64,000 nucleotides of DNA. It comes from Mactromeris polynyma (lineage: Eukaryota > Mollusca > Bivalvia > Venerida > Mactridae). The stretch's first letter is position 1. Every line of letters starts with the position of its first letter. The stretch is taken from positions 12,958,001 through 13,022,000 of the forward strand of contig JASFXZ010000016.1 in the NCBI GenBank assembly GCA_032209605.1. The letters run 5' to 3'. This document shows positions 14,401 to 23,400 of this stretch, in pieces. The notes below the pieces were generated by a model. That model had not been told where the DNA came from and ran no database searches. It saw nothing but the letters and a program-made list of their open reading frames with translations. Made by a program: the position numbers and the translations under genes.

Positions 14401-17400
14401 CTATATTCTACTCCCAACAATCATGTCCTATTATTACTGGTTCATCGTCGATAACGTGGGTAATGGGGAAAATACATGGGAACTGTGGGAAATCGTTAAT
14501 ATCTCAACAACGGATTGAGATATCAAACTTGTGCAAACGGTTTTGAAAAAAATAACATTTCTGCAATACATATTCTGTTTTTCAGAAAGATTGTGAAATA
14601 ATATTTTGTAAAAATCGATTACATCTCTGGCAGACAGTAGATGAACTGATTAGCACTTGTCTCTAGTTTATAGATAAAACAACAACAATATAGAACATGA
14701 CATACATGACTTAAGAGACTTGTTACGAGTGGCTCTACTGTACTCGTGTAATAATCATGCATGAGAATTTTCCGGGGATTGATTTGAGACTCGCAAGGGC
14801 CGTTTTTGAGACAATTTAAACCGTCTTTGATGCTTAAAGCCAGTAGCTTCAGCGGCCCCCCCTGGACCCCTTGCCGAATTTTCAGCTGATTAGAAATTTT
14901 GCATTCTCATGAATAAACACTTATACTTAAAAATGTATATACTATAATCAAAAATTTCACTGAAGCGATCAAGAATTTATGACAGTTGCAACATTCAGTT
15001 GATTATTGTAAACAAATCTAAAATGCATTATGAGGGTGCGTTCTTCAAAAAGTAAGCAATTTGTTGATGGTTATGCAGTACATATGTATTATATGAAATG
15101 CATAAATTTTTTTCAGATTTTAATCTTTAAAGTTGTTAAGCATTGGTCTGGTGAATTTTATTACATGAACGTAATCATATAACTATGTAACAAAGAACAG
15201 CTAGACATGAACAGATCGTAAAATTTTAAATTGTTGTTGATGTGCCGACAAATAGTGTAAGGTGTGGGAAAGCGCCCATATTAAGCAACATTTTACGATA
15301 CAATAATAACCATGAGGTCGATAAAGCACATAAGTATATACACATATAAATTAGATTTGAAATATCACCTCCTATATGCATCTAGCGTGTCGAATTTAAA
15401 GCTACGAACATTTAATGTTATGCAGTTTAAGTACATGTCACTTATTACTATATAGATGATATTTGTTTTACAGGCAATTGAACATCTTCGTTGTCATAAT
15501 TGGATTAACATCTCATATAATACTGAATTCTTTATTAACTGTTTAAAGATAAATGCTTAGTTCAACCTCCGACGATTTATTTCAAACTAAATAGTGTAAT
15601 ATATGACTTATTCCGATGTATTTTTATTGTTGTTCAATAACACTTAGTAAGTAACTTTCCCGTTGACAAAATGTATATAAACATGTATGTGTTGTGGACG
15701 ATTTACATTGTACAAGTATTCATAAAATGTCTGTTCTGTTCTGTTCATATAATGTTGTTTGCTTAAAGACTAATTTTATTTTCCCCCAACATGACGATAG
15801 CACTTTAATGTATGGTAATTTATTTGTGAAAAAAATGTATTACAATTCCTATTCTTCATGATTTTAGCTTAAACTTCTTGATTATATTTTATGTGAAAGA
15901 TATGTATAATAGTATGCGAATTGTAGTATTAGTACTTAACATTCCAATATAACATAATATAATATTTTATTTACATTATTCTATTGAAAAATTATGTCTC
16001 AATACAAGGTGTGAAATGTGATATATTTCAACCAACTGTTTGTCATCCATGTGTATTTTCACACATTTGTGTTAAGTAATTGACTTACATCAAAGGTGTA
16101 AAGATAACTTGTCATTACTTCCAAATACTTTTATTTATCAGTCATAATATCGTGTTGTTAATTTCTTGTATCCTAAAAGTCAGTCAATGAAAATATAAAG
16201 ATCCCATATCGTGCGTTATTACATGTACTGAGTACTAAAGTGTCAATATATATTATTGATTAAAACGTATACTGAAGAAAACAGATACAGTTTTGTTTGC
16301 AAATACATTATGATAATGTAATATTCGAAAGCAAAATATACACAACTACATACATACTGATGCATCAAGATAAATGCTACAGCCCTTGGCAATTTCATCA
16401 TGTTGGCTAATTAAGTCGCGAATGATAATGATTATGAGACGTTAAAGTGGCGTATATATAATCGGTTATAGCATGGAGCCAATATCGATCAGATCTGGGG
16501 AATCTTGCAATGAGCCAGAAAGTTGGTCATGAGTGTGCCTGTGACACGCATATCAACATTCAATTGTGGTCTTGAGTTGGACCCGTTGTATCAATATTCG
16601 TACGAACGAGCGGTCGTACGATACGAAATGTTCGTAAGAATTTTCTTACGAAAATACTTACGATCGTTTTATCAAAATGTGTCCGTATACATGTATGACT
16701 GCGATCTTACGAATAAGAATGTTCGTGCGCACAGTAAATCAGTACACGCTCTTCTTGGGGATGTCAAACTAGACGTATCTCACGTCGTCTCTCAGTCGTC
16801 TGTTGAGAAACAAAAATATAACCGCCTATCCATCTGTTGTCAGTAGGCAAACAAACTTCTCAGAGGAAGACGAGCAAACTTCGGTGGATAGCTGCTTAAA
16901 AGTACTGGTACAATGTAACAGAACACTGAAAGTATTCAGTTAGATATGTCGGCAGATATACCTACCCACTAAAAGCCTATTTATTAAAGAGGAGGTTTGC
17001 TTTTTCATGTCTGATGACTAAGATGCGAATAAACAGGGGCTGGTCATAAGAGGTTCGAACTGAAATATGAAAGTACTGTAGTGGTGTGGCGCTTGATGAG
17101 GTGTTCGAACTCACGCCACCCCCCTCTACCCCTGCATGACGCTCTACAAACAGTAGTAACCAGTTGGCTGTATCATCCCACACCGATGCTCTCCTCCCAC
17201 TTACGTCACTACACTTTTGCTACCTTCATATAAATGCAGGTGGATGTGCACCCAGTGTTGGGTTCGACCCCACCCCAACTCTCGCAAGGTGCTCTACCGT
17301 TTCGTCACACTCCACTACACAGCTTAAGAAACAGTATATTGAGTGGTATTCTATGCTCAGAAGGATGAAAACTTGCTTAAATAGTTTATTATTTTCTTGA

Positions 17401-20400
17401 ATTTTCACGATCTTGAAGATCTAATTTATTGAGGATTTAATACTTAATTGTAAGTCAAATATCATTGAGGATGTCATTCAGCTGGTGATGTTAATGATGC
17501 AGACTATTATTAAAGAAATGTGAAATGCTGCTTACAGTCATAACCACAGTAATTCTAATGGTTTATAAGAGTTCATAATTAATCTGTCTTGATATATAAA
17601 GTCATCAATTTCATGTCGTAACAGTTTAAAATTAGGCTTAGCAATATCTTTATAAGATAACAATATACATGTATACTTATTAATGTATCCCCCCCCCCAG
17701 TCATGCCAGACAATTTCGTAAAAATATGATATCCATTGGTCGCTGTTGAATGATCGTTTCCAAACAGTGAAAGTCTATTCCGATCAAAACATGTATGTCA
17801 TACCATTTCAATCACATTCATTGAGAAATGTTTAATTTATTACAATGAAATAAGCATTTTAGTCACAAAATCAATCTTCCAACCCCGCTTCGTAAATACT
17901 GACAAGCGTTTGTCAGGTAGATCGAGCAAGAATAGTCGCCCCTGACAAATGTTATACTAGGGCATCAATGGAAATATACGTAGAACGATAAAATGACAGT
18001 CATTGTATATGCTGGAACTTCTTTTAAACAAAATACAAGCAGCAGATTGTAGATATCGAAAATACTAGCATTTTCCTTATATTTAAGATAAAAGTTAAGA
18101 CTGCTAAGAGGTACCTTACAGTTAAGGAGAAAAATAAACAATATCTTAAGATAATATGCTTTGTGAATACCACTTAAGATTTTTCTTGAAATCTAAGGAA
18201 GAAATGCAAGAAAATCTTAAATTTAATGGAAATCTTAGGATTTAAGATAAATTTTCAACTTAAGATGTATATTGAATACGGGCCCAGGTATATATCTGAA
18301 AATATGCACATACTGTTGTAGCATAAATGAAAGACTGTGATGTTATTAAACTACAAAATCAGCTGATTTCATGAAATAAAGATAATTGCAATTTAAAGCA
18401 ATCACAGTATACCTCTGCTCCATGAATTCTCCACTCCTCCATAAAACCAATTCCACCAGCATATACAACATCTTCTTCCTTGTTGTAGATCAGACTATGG
18501 AGAAATATTATGTATATCTTTTAAAATACAGTAAAACCTCAATACTAAGACCACCTTTGGGACCCTTGAAAACTGGTCTTTATATCAAGGTGGTTTTAAT
18601 ATTGAGGTTGAATAAAGATGAATGGACCTTTTGTGTTCTTAATTTTGAGGAGGTCTTATTATTGAGGTGGTCTTATTATTGAGGTGGTCTTATTATTGAG
18701 GTGGTCTTATTATTGAGGTGGTCTTAGTATTGAGGTGGTCTTATTATTGAGGTGGTCTTATTATTGAGGTGGTCTTATTATTGAGGTGGTCTTATTATTG
18801 AGGTGGTCGTTAAGTGAGGTTTTACTGTATTATGTGTTTCTATAATGTTTGCTTACAAACTTACTGTGTTAATGAATTCAATTAATTCTGAAACATTACA
18901 TCTCCATCTACATTCTAACCGGTCTTTAGCAACCAGTCAAAGGATACATCAAATTTGGCCAGTTAAAGCAGGTGGTGGTTTTATGCAGAATTATTATTTA
19001 TAAAAATTGTTCATCTGGATTCAAGAGGAGAGGCTTCAGTCATATTAGTGTTCCACAGCTGAAAATTTCAAAATTTGCTGGGTACACACCTGCTACTGTT
19101 AACTAATTAAATCCTGTGAAATTCTCTGTAATTTTTAATGGACAATACAAAGAGGATCTTATATCATATGAGTGGTCATTTTTTATTGAATTTGTTAAAC
19201 TAGTTTTCTAAAAAAGATAAAAACGAGGCTTTGTCGTTTTTAGATGATGAGTTTAATAAAATCAATAAAAAATGAACACGAATGTAAAATTCTATTTATG
19301 ACATAACAGCAAAAACGCCTGATTTTCGCAAAAACAATACCATAACCCCCTTATATGCAAGCAAATTATGACGTGTGTAATTCGGTCTTTAGTAAACAAA
19401 AGCTGACACGTCGAAAAATAGTACTTTCAGCCACAAGATACTAGTTCAAATGATTATATCACATATCATATTCAAAGTAACAAGGCATCAATTTTCAATG
19501 AAATAAAATATCATTCTTCGCACGAAATAAATATTTAACAACGTCAACATCATTTCAGCGCGTCTATGACACACTTGTTTTGTTGTGACGTCACACGCAC
19601 GTGAGTTGTTATTTCACTAGTGAAATATCGGAAATAATACATGGGTGTTATTAACAGTCTACACAGTATGTTCTGTTATAAATACTGAATAAAGTTTGCA
19701 TCAAATTCCAATATTTAATAAGTACAAACAAAATCAGTTACCACAGCGTTGTAGTCAAACATGGTAGATTGTCAACTTGCACGAAGTTACTGTGAGCGTC
19801 GGTGAACACACGTAGAACCAAATCAGTGGAGAACACGAGATACACTCGATGCTTGGCTATGTATGAAAGACTTGTTATTTCACAATCTGTCTCAAACCTG
19901 AAATTACAGAAAAAGAAACGCTTTAATAGTATAATTCATACTAAATGTACACATTTGTCAGGGTAAGCTGAACCAGCCATTTTTTATGGCAAATTTGAGG
20001 CCGATATTGGACCCCATTCCAAAAAGAAAAAAGTATTTATTTTCCCCTACATAAAAAGAAAATTTCACTCCAGTAAAAATAATTTAAAATTTATTATTTT
20101 AAAAACCGAGATTTTGTGATTCATGATTCCAATTACCTCTATCAAAAGGACCCAACATACTTCCCTAAAAACTGAAAAAATGGCTGTGAACAGAAAATGG
20201 TTTACTAAAAATCCTTCATACAAGAGATTTAAAATCAGCTGAGAAATTGTCAGCTGCAGTAACAATGTTTGTTCTTCAGAATTCTTAAAAAAAGTTTCAG
20301 TGTCAGCATGGACACACTAGGGGTTAGTCACTATTAGGGATTAGAATAGCAAAGAAAGAAAAAAAGCAAAAAGGTTGGGGTCTATTTATACTTACAGAGG

Positions 20401-22569
20401 AAAATGCCGTCTACAAATAAGACTACAAAACATCCAGTTTAGTAAAAAAACTTGGTTGTGAAAATACTTGGTTACCACCCTTCCCACCCCTGAACTTTCT
20501 CATTGGATTTATATCGGCCGGCAGATTTCGTAACAGCGAAAATCAGACGATGGATGGAAAGACCTCGCCCCTGTACAAGACTTAAACCACATTGTTTCAA
20601 TTGGTCTTACTTACCCAACATTTTTGCAGACTCTGTTCTTTTCTTTTGTAGGTATAAGCCACACACGTACACCCTGGATTGCACCTTTATTATAATGACA
20701 TGTGAAAGCATCGCCGAGATTCGAACCAGTATGTTCCATACATCGTAAAGCACTGGGATGTCGTAACGTGTACAGCAGCTATAAAACAAAACAAGACAGA
20801 AAGGAGTTCATACATCATTGACATCAGAAAAAAAATTCAGCCGTTTTTATAGCCATTATAAGCTATATTCCCAATGACAAAAAGTATATATTTCTCACAA
20901 TTTGAAAGTAAAAGTTCCCCAATGACAAAAAGTATAAATTTTTCACAATTTGAATGTAAAAGTTCCCAATAAACCTGAAGAACAAGGTTTTGGTTCAATT
21001 AAGCCGAACAGTGACAAAGTTAGAGGCTTTTCTCTCACAGGCAGTTTATAAATATAGCAATTGATAATTAATTAATCACTACATCCTTTAATTTAATTCC
21101 TAAAATTTTGCTGTAATTTCTATACTTTTCTATACTTTTTCCCTATTTCTAAGATTAATGCTTAAAAATTCCCAATTTGAAGGGTTACAAGGGTAGTGGG
21201 TACTGGGTAATCATCCCAAAATAGCCAAAATAAACCCTGAAAATGCATTGCATATACTGACATCCAAAGAAACATTTACCTGTGGTCCTATATCTAGTGT
21301 TATGGCTTCCTCACATCTGTCATCAGATTTCAATTTCTCCTGAATTTGTAGTTTTACATCTGTCCAGCTCTTGAGTTTGTCCCAGCGAGCTTAAAATAAA
21401 TCAATATGCACACTGTGACAGAATTGTCATTTTTTAGACAGGTTCAAACCTGGGACCAACATATACATATTGGTCCCATTTCAAACACACATTATACCTT
21501 GCTACAACTTCTTTAGTGGGACAAAACATAGTCTTTATATTTAGACAGAGTTGTAACATATAGACGGGGTAGTCTAGGATATGAAAATATTTTCACAAAA
21601 TTACCATCTATTAAGTTGGTTTATCAGAATGAACTCTAATACATTTATATTGTATTTTATAATATTGCGCATTATAGCAATACAAATACAATAAATATAC
21701 ATCAATCTGAATGTGGAGAGGTGTGAATGTATGTATATATTTTTTTATAAATATTTTCAGGACTCGCCTAATGGCATTAATTACCAGTGTGTGTCAGTGC
21801 AAAAGAAAAAAAAGAAGACTGTACAGTGTGATGGTAGAGAAAATAAAATATAAGAGTGTTAAACAAGAGTTAATTTTAAAATTAAAAACAGATGAAAACG
21901 TTTCTTAATTGGTTCAAGGGTTAGGAACACAGTGATTGCTTGAACACCTCTAAATTTGGTTAAGATAGTGTTGTGTTTTAGGAAGGTTGTTCCATAACTC
22001 CACTGTATTGGGGAAAAACTAATATTTGAAGAAGTTTGATGATGTATGAAGGGGTATTATGTAAGAGAAGGGATGCATGTGATGGCTCATACAAGTGGGT
22101 TGCTGATGATATGATATGATAGTATTGGAATTGCCATGTAATGTAGTTAATAGTGTCAACCATACACTCCTGGACAATATTTGTCATGGCTCCTTGTTTG
22201 GCAATCTATAAATGTTTCTATCTTAATATTACTTTTGAGTATGGTACACAGGGGTGTTAATAAGAGCTGGGAGCAGGTAAAATTACCTGGTAACTTAAGC
22301 ATCATCAACTGGCTACTTTTCTTGCATGAATGATAATGATTAAGGGGAGTACACCCAGACCCCCACCTACGTTTGACAATTTCCCAGCTAATTTAAACAT
22401 TAGTGACACCCCTAGGTGCAATGCTTTAACTCATATTTGTTGAAAGATTCTATAAATGACTTCTTTCAATTCAAAAATGATAAATATATGAAATATTTAG
22501 AAATTTTAAAACTTTTAAAGATTGTTTGAAAGAAAAGGACACAAGCTTACCTATTTTGCTCACTGTCAT
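2348..22569 (-). CDS. WD-repeat protein gene, 15 coding exons, 3' end outside window
   Basis: Spliced by GT-AG borders with matching phase into 428 residues. Coding exons, 5' to 3': 22569-22551, 21389-21280, 20778-20615, 19897-19742, 18494-18413, 11653-11597, 11022-10939, 10330-10278, 9234-9174, 8504-8441, 7870-7782, 7023-6916, 3907-3812, 3009-2935, 2414-2348. WD-repeat signatures are clear: FLITGGADGKIKFYN (about residues 250-267), then GHHGPVTDLEPHSKD and LFSSSLDGTIRIWRL (about 277-308), with weaker blades before (AGGIGFMEEWRIHG) and after (LGSAEDGSVRLMSP). It should fold as a beta-propeller scaffold. The blade pattern reminds me of the large ciliary/testis WD proteins WDR87/WDR97, but that is memory and not a search, so the family is uncertain. 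The start is the only ATG in the first coding exon; the frame stays open upstream within that exon, so a further upstream start is possible. No stop is reached before the left edge. Confidence 0.85.
2439..2650. mobile_element. CAGCCATTTT MITE, copy A
   Basis: 212 bp with ends CAGCCCATTTTATGG and AAAAAATGGCTG. The core GGCAAATTTGGGGCCGATAT and GTGATTCATGATGC recur in copy B at 19974-20186. Confidence 0.7.
2690..2900. mobile_element. TACTGTA / TACGGTA MITE, copy A
   Basis: Ends TACTGTAGTATCAAATATTT and AATTTCTAATTTTACGGTA. The core GAGAGATAAATGTTTATG and GCAAGCATTTATTTT are shared with 4313-4532. Confidence 0.6.
2935..3009 (-). CDS. WD-repeat gene, coding exon 14
   Basis: 75 bp in phase with acceptor CATTACAG and donor GTTTGT. 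It encodes DGSVRLMSPVTGLTLTII then YPMPSFQ and continues a WD blade from exon 13 (GSAE-DGSVRLM). Confidence 0.88.
3025..3110 (+). mobile_element. tRNA-like SINE head fragment
   Basis: GGTTGCGAGTTTGAGCCCAG is a B-box-like word followed by a body-like stretch. It lies directly beside WD-gene exon 14. Confidence 0.4.
3597..3733. mobile_element. CATGAGAA MITE, copy 2
   Basis: Same orientation and core as copy 1, with the best-preserved ends (CATGAGAATGC ... TTCTCATG). Confidence 0.7.
3812..3907 (-). CDS. WD-repeat gene, coding exon 13
   Basis: 96 bp in phase with acceptor TTTTTTCAG and donor GTATAT. It encodes FYEFFAGVESETMRLLCC then KGKGRPNKILGSAE. Confidence 0.85.
4313..4532. mobile_element. 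TACTGTA MITE, copy B
   Basis: Ends TACTATGAAATCCAATATTT and AAATTCAGATTATACAGTA, with the same core order as copy A but strongly diverged. Confidence 0.55.
4983..6866. repeat. 39-bp satellite array, about 48 units
   Basis: The unit is GTAGGTAAAAGGTAGGGAGC followed by AAGTAAAAAATTAGGAAAA, period 39. Units differ by single-base changes and small indels. The array fills most of the intron between WD-gene exons 12 and 13. Long minus-strand ORFs (LLPTFYLLF repeats) exist only because 39 is divisible by three and carry no coding signal. Confidence 0.95.
6916..7023 (-). CDS. WD-repeat gene, coding exon 12
   Basis: 108 bp in phase with acceptor TTTCCAG and donor GTAAAC. It encodes FMRLDIGEKIYHMALLG then DTEFYFQTEKNVVVYNLNQ. 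The following intron holds the 39-bp satellite. Confidence 0.88.
7588..7764. mobile_element. CAGTAAAACCTC MITE beside a splice donor
   Basis: Starts CAGTAAAACCTCATTAATAA, ends GTGAGGTCTTACTG followed by TA. The core AAGAGCAAAAAAGTGAAAAT and GACTTGAAAATTGT is shared by the family. The end lies 17 bp from the end of WD-gene exon 11. Confidence 0.85.
7782..7870 (-). CDS. WD-repeat gene, coding exon 11
   Basis: 89 bp with acceptor TTCACAG and donor GTAAGT. It encodes LEPHSKDTLLFSSSLDG then TIRIWRLDTQQL, the canonical WD-repeat core with the SLDGTIRIW signature. A MITE ends only 17 bp beyond the exon end, next to the donor. Confidence 0.93.
7960..8080. repeat. Dispersed repeat, copy A
   Basis: TTTGCATATCAGTGTTGTGT, AAACCAATCAAAT and TTGATTGGTTAACCTTAAGA, ending ATAAGGGGT; matches 44450-44572. 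Confidence 0.7.
8116..8339. mobile_element. TACTGAGTACA MITE, copy A
   Basis: Right end AAATGTACTGAGTATA, left end decayed. The core GACATTTAAAAGACATATAT and CACAGGTACAAAAAG matches 47553-47781. Confidence 0.65.
8441..8504 (-). CDS. WD-repeat gene, coding exon 10
   Basis: 64 bp with acceptor TTTCAG and donor GTAAGTAAG. It encodes FYNGTAFNLLHVIIGHHG then PVT. The GH dipeptide opens the next WD repeat. Confidence 0.9.
8895..9052. mobile_element. ATTCGAA element, copy 3
   Basis: CCTATCCGAATATTTGGTAT at the left and AAGGTCCGACTG|TA at the right, in a WD-gene intron. Confidence 0.5.
9174..9234 (-). CDS. WD-repeat gene, coding exon 9
   Basis: 61 bp with acceptor TTTCAG and donor GTAGGT. It encodes CCYYRPSDFLITGGADGKIK, one of the clearest WD blades (GGADGKIK). 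Confidence 0.92.
9739..10015 (+). mobile_element. Full-length tRNA-derived SINE, bivalve Meta-domain type
   Basis: A tRNA-Thr-like head (9739-9813; anticodon-loop word CTTGTAA; B-box GGGTTCGATTCC) is followed by a body with GTGGAGAAGTTGCCTGC, TTAGTACTGGTTAG, CCGGCCGCCGTATATAA, AAACGGCGTTAAACCC and a tail (GAAACAAACAAACAA). The arrangement matches tRNA-headed SINEs with a Meta-domain described in bivalves. It lies in the intron between WD-gene exons 8 and 9. Confidence 0.85.
10278..10330 (-). CDS. WD-repeat gene, coding exon 8
   Basis: 53 bp with acceptor TTTTGCAG and donor GTGAGT. It encodes TGKQMHRLPNKHEGPLK. The GKQ...H..GPLK run is a typical D-A loop of a WD blade. Confidence 0.85.
10532..10626. 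repeat. 24-bp tandem repeat, 4 units
   Basis: The unit is GTGACCACGCCCCCTGGTGT plus TCAT. It is GC-rich compared with the surrounding intron. Confidence 0.9.
10939..11022 (-). CDS. WD-repeat gene, coding exon 7
   Basis: 84 bp with acceptor TTTTTCAG and donor GTACTG. It encodes WVRDIKIVKQNNIIIGQHG then NGLCVVHTK. Confidence 0.85.
11597..11653 (-). CDS. WD-repeat gene, coding exon 6
   Basis: 57 bp, in phase on both sides, with acceptor TTTCCAG and donor GTGAGTG. It encodes HAACLVPGRKFHTDLTRND. Confidence 0.82.
12236..12475 (+). mobile_element. SINE, same family, 3' part replaced by a satellite
   Basis: tRNA-like head (GTTTAGCTCAGTCTGATGAG, B-box GGGTTCAAACCC), then the shared body words TGTGGAGAAGTTGTCAG and TTAGTACTGGTTGG. 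The usual CGGCCGCCGT tail is absent; within a few bases the 36-bp satellite starts. Confidence 0.75.
12484..14010. repeat. 36-bp satellite array, about 42 units
   Basis: The unit is AGTCTGGATTTAGGCATGTA then TGAATTCATTGATATC, period 36, very uniform, with EcoRI (GAATTC) and EcoRV (GATATC) sites in almost every unit. Variant units (GATGTC, AATCATG) are grouped in blocks, and one block recurs, which points to higher-order duplication. One unit near 13869 has lost a base. Long ORFs on both strands are by-products of the period. Confidence 0.97.
14760..14911. mobile_element. CATGAGAA MITE, copy 3 (inverted)
   Basis: Reverse orientation relative to the other copies, nested in the 4.1-kb TIR element. 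Ends CATGAGAA and TTCTCATG. Confidence 0.7.
15650..15755 (+). mobile_element. LINE 3'-end-like fragment with TTCTG tail
   Basis: Sequence ending in a short microsatellite (TCTGTTCTGTTCTG). A related 3' end with the same tail occurs at 39068-39468. Confidence 0.4.
16577..16683. mobile_element. Small palindromic MITE-like insert
   Basis: Starts GGACCCGTTGTATCAATATT and ends ATCAAAATGTGTCC, with a core of TTCGTAAG / CTTACGAA palindromes. The layout mimics the larger TIR element that surrounds it. Confidence 0.45.
17040..17330 (-). mobile_element. Two tRNA-like SINE heads
   Basis: Two B-box-like words are seen in reverse (GTTCGAACTCACGCC near 17103 and GTTCGACCCCACCCC near 17262), with TGTAGTGGAGTGTGACGAAA-type A-box sequence on the minus strand. 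They are nested in the 4.1-kb TIR element. Confidence 0.45.
18413..18494 (-). CDS. WD-repeat gene, coding exon 5
   Basis: 82 bp with acceptor CTCCATAG and donor GTATAC. It encodes LIYNKEEDVVYAGGIGF then MEEWRIHGAE, a blade with the GG..G-x-W pattern. The next intron (11654-18412) is almost filled by a 4.1-kb TIR element and a 36-bp satellite. Confidence 0.88.
18529..18827. mobile_element. CAGTAAAACCTC MITE with a short internal array
   Basis: Flanked by TA on both sides (18527-18528 and 18828-18829). Starts CAGTAAAACCTCAATACTAA, ends AAGTGAGGTTTTACTG. Between its core and right end the word TTATTATTGAGGTGGTC is repeated about nine times. TA target and CAGT ends fit pogo/Tigger elements of the IS630-Tc1-mariner group. 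Confidence 0.9.
19175..19277. mobile_element. Hairpin-forming MITE-like palindrome
   Basis: Arms TCATTTTTTATTGAATTTGT ... AGATAAAAACGA and TCGTTTTTAGATG ... CAATAAAAAATGA around GGCTTTG. Confidence 0.6.
19742..19897 (-). CDS. WD-repeat gene, coding exon 4
   Basis: 156 bp with acceptor AATTTCAG and donor GTAACT. It encodes CEITSLSYIAKHRVYLVF and VLRVFTDAHSNF, with the hydrophobic strand spacing of a beta-propeller blade. Confidence 0.85.
19974..20186. mobile_element. CAGCCATTTT MITE, copy B
   Basis: 213 bp with ends CAGCCATTTTTTATGG and ACTGAAAAAATGGCTG. Same orientation as copy A, also in an intron of the WD gene. Confidence 0.7.
20615..20778 (-). CDS. WD-repeat gene, coding exon 3
   Basis: 164 bp with acceptor GTTTTATAG and a strong donor GTAAGTAAG. 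It encodes LLYTLRHPSALRCMEHT ... GVRVWLIPTKEKNRV in the frame set by its neighbours. The frame that happens to give a longer single ORF here is a shadow. Confidence 0.8.
20870..20968. repeat. About 49-bp tandem duplication
   Basis: CCAATGACAAAAAGTATA, TTTCTCACAATTTGAA and GTAAAAGTTCCC occur twice in a row with few changes. Confidence 0.8.
21280..21389 (-). CDS. WD-repeat gene, coding exon 2
   Basis: 110 bp with acceptor TTTTAAG and donor GTAAAT. It encodes 36 charged residues starting RWDKLKSWTDVKLQ and ending ITLDIGPQ, with a helix-like look before the propeller. The phase joins only the ATG frame of exon 1; the alternative join hits a stop. Confidence 0.8.
22250..22413. mobile_element. AGGGGTGT foldback MITE
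   Basis: Left AGGGGTGTTAATAAGAGCTG, right CAGCTAATTTAAACATTAGT, GACACCCCT. 164 bp, just downstream of the first coding exon of the WD gene. Confidence 0.65.
22551..22569 (-). CDS. WD-repeat gene, first coding exon (coding part)
   Basis: The exon is 22588-22551, with acceptor TTTTCAG and donor GTAAGC. The ATG at 22569-22567 begins MTVSKI and leaves phase 1. Because the exon has its own acceptor, a 5' noncoding exon must lie further right. The bases before the ATG are also open in this frame, so the start is probable, not certain. Confidence 0.65.
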
Positions 22570-22689
22570 TTTTGAGACAAGCTTCTTCCTGAAAAATAAT
22601 TAATCAGAACTCAGGTAAGCACTTGAAATAAATCAATGGAAAATATGCGCCCATCCAACCCAGACACAAACACACCTCTGTCATAACAT

Positions 22690-22795
22690 GTTGCCACTAT
22701 CGAAGTAAGGGCACCCAATGTGGGGCTCGAACCAACAACCCCTTAAACACTAATTTGGCGGTCTAATCCCACACCACTACACCTTTATGATACCA
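22690..22795 (-). mobile_element. tRNA-like SINE head
   Basis: The minus strand carries AAGGTGTAGTGGTGTGGGAT (A-box-like) and TTGGTTCGAGCCCCACATTG (B-box). It is related to the copy in the TRIM-gene intron. Confidence 0.5.
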
Positions 22796-23134
22796 TTATG
22801 ATGAAGGGAAATTTGTAAGCCCTGGATGGCTTGTCATGCCCCTCGTTGTCTTGTTTCTTGAAGTCAAAGGTTCCGGTATTTGCTATTCAACAGTTTTTCA
22901 GTTGCATGTTCATATTCAATGCATAATATATGTTGGACAAATCAAAGCGCCTAGATTTCCATGCTTTGTTCTATCTAGTTTTTGAAAGTGTTAAACACTC
23001 TCGGCAGATACACAGTTGGAGTGTTGCTTGTGTTTATATAACAATGTGAAAGCATGAACTAATTTCGTGTCTCAATTATTTATAACAACACCGTTGGCAA
23101 GTTTGCAAGAATGATGTTTGCATCATGCCCTTAC

Positions 23135-23400
23135 CAAGCTTCAAGAAGCTGGACTCAGGAGTTTTATTTTCGGTTTGAAGACGTAAAAATAAAATAAATC
23201 ATGCAATCGGTTGAAAACACTTATACACTGACTGTGCAAATGAAAATTTCTCTTGTCACATAGGTAGATTATTAGTATCGGATCAGGCAAAAGAATTATG
23301 ATCTGAGTCGTCTAATTGAAACGAAAATATTTGAATTTTTACCGCCGCAAATTTTCCACGACGTCACTTCGCCATCTTTGTTATGGTAACTGTCAGTAGG
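23135..23400 (-). promoter_or_regulatory. Possible promoter and 5' noncoding exon of the WD-repeat gene
   Basis: The first coding exon has an acceptor, so an upstream noncoding exon is expected. On the minus strand a donor (CTTG|GTAAGG) ends a candidate exon at 23135. Just upstream lie a CRE-like site (GACGTCA at 23360-23366, TGACGTCG on the minus strand), an AAGATGGCG word (YY1-like) and GTTATGGTAAC at 23380-23390, which resembles an imperfect RFX X-box. Everything here is inferred from motifs; no transcript evidence is visible. Confidence 0.3.

Larger units (their letters stand above)
14168..18285. mobile_element. 4.1-kb terminal-inverted-repeat element, no transposase seen
   Basis: The ends are GGGCCCGTATTCAATATACA then TCTTAAG at the left and its exact reverse complement at the right. 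Both subterminal regions are dense in CTTAAG-type words. There is no clear target-site duplication. No ORF inside resembles a transposase. It contains nested repeats (14760-14911, 15650-15755, 16577-16683, 17040-17330). It is either a defective element or two short MITEs bracketing unrelated DNA. The superfamily cannot be named from the ends alone. Confidence 0.75.

Noticed and set aside
16523..16846. 107-codon ORF as a transposase remnant in the 4.1-kb element
   Set aside because: No DDE-type motif or recognisable domain, and part of it covers a TTACG-rich palindrome.
20607..20789. Single 60-codon ORF reading across WD-gene exon 3
   Set aside because: Wrong frame: phase with exons 2 and 4 requires the neighbouring frame, which is open across the exon.
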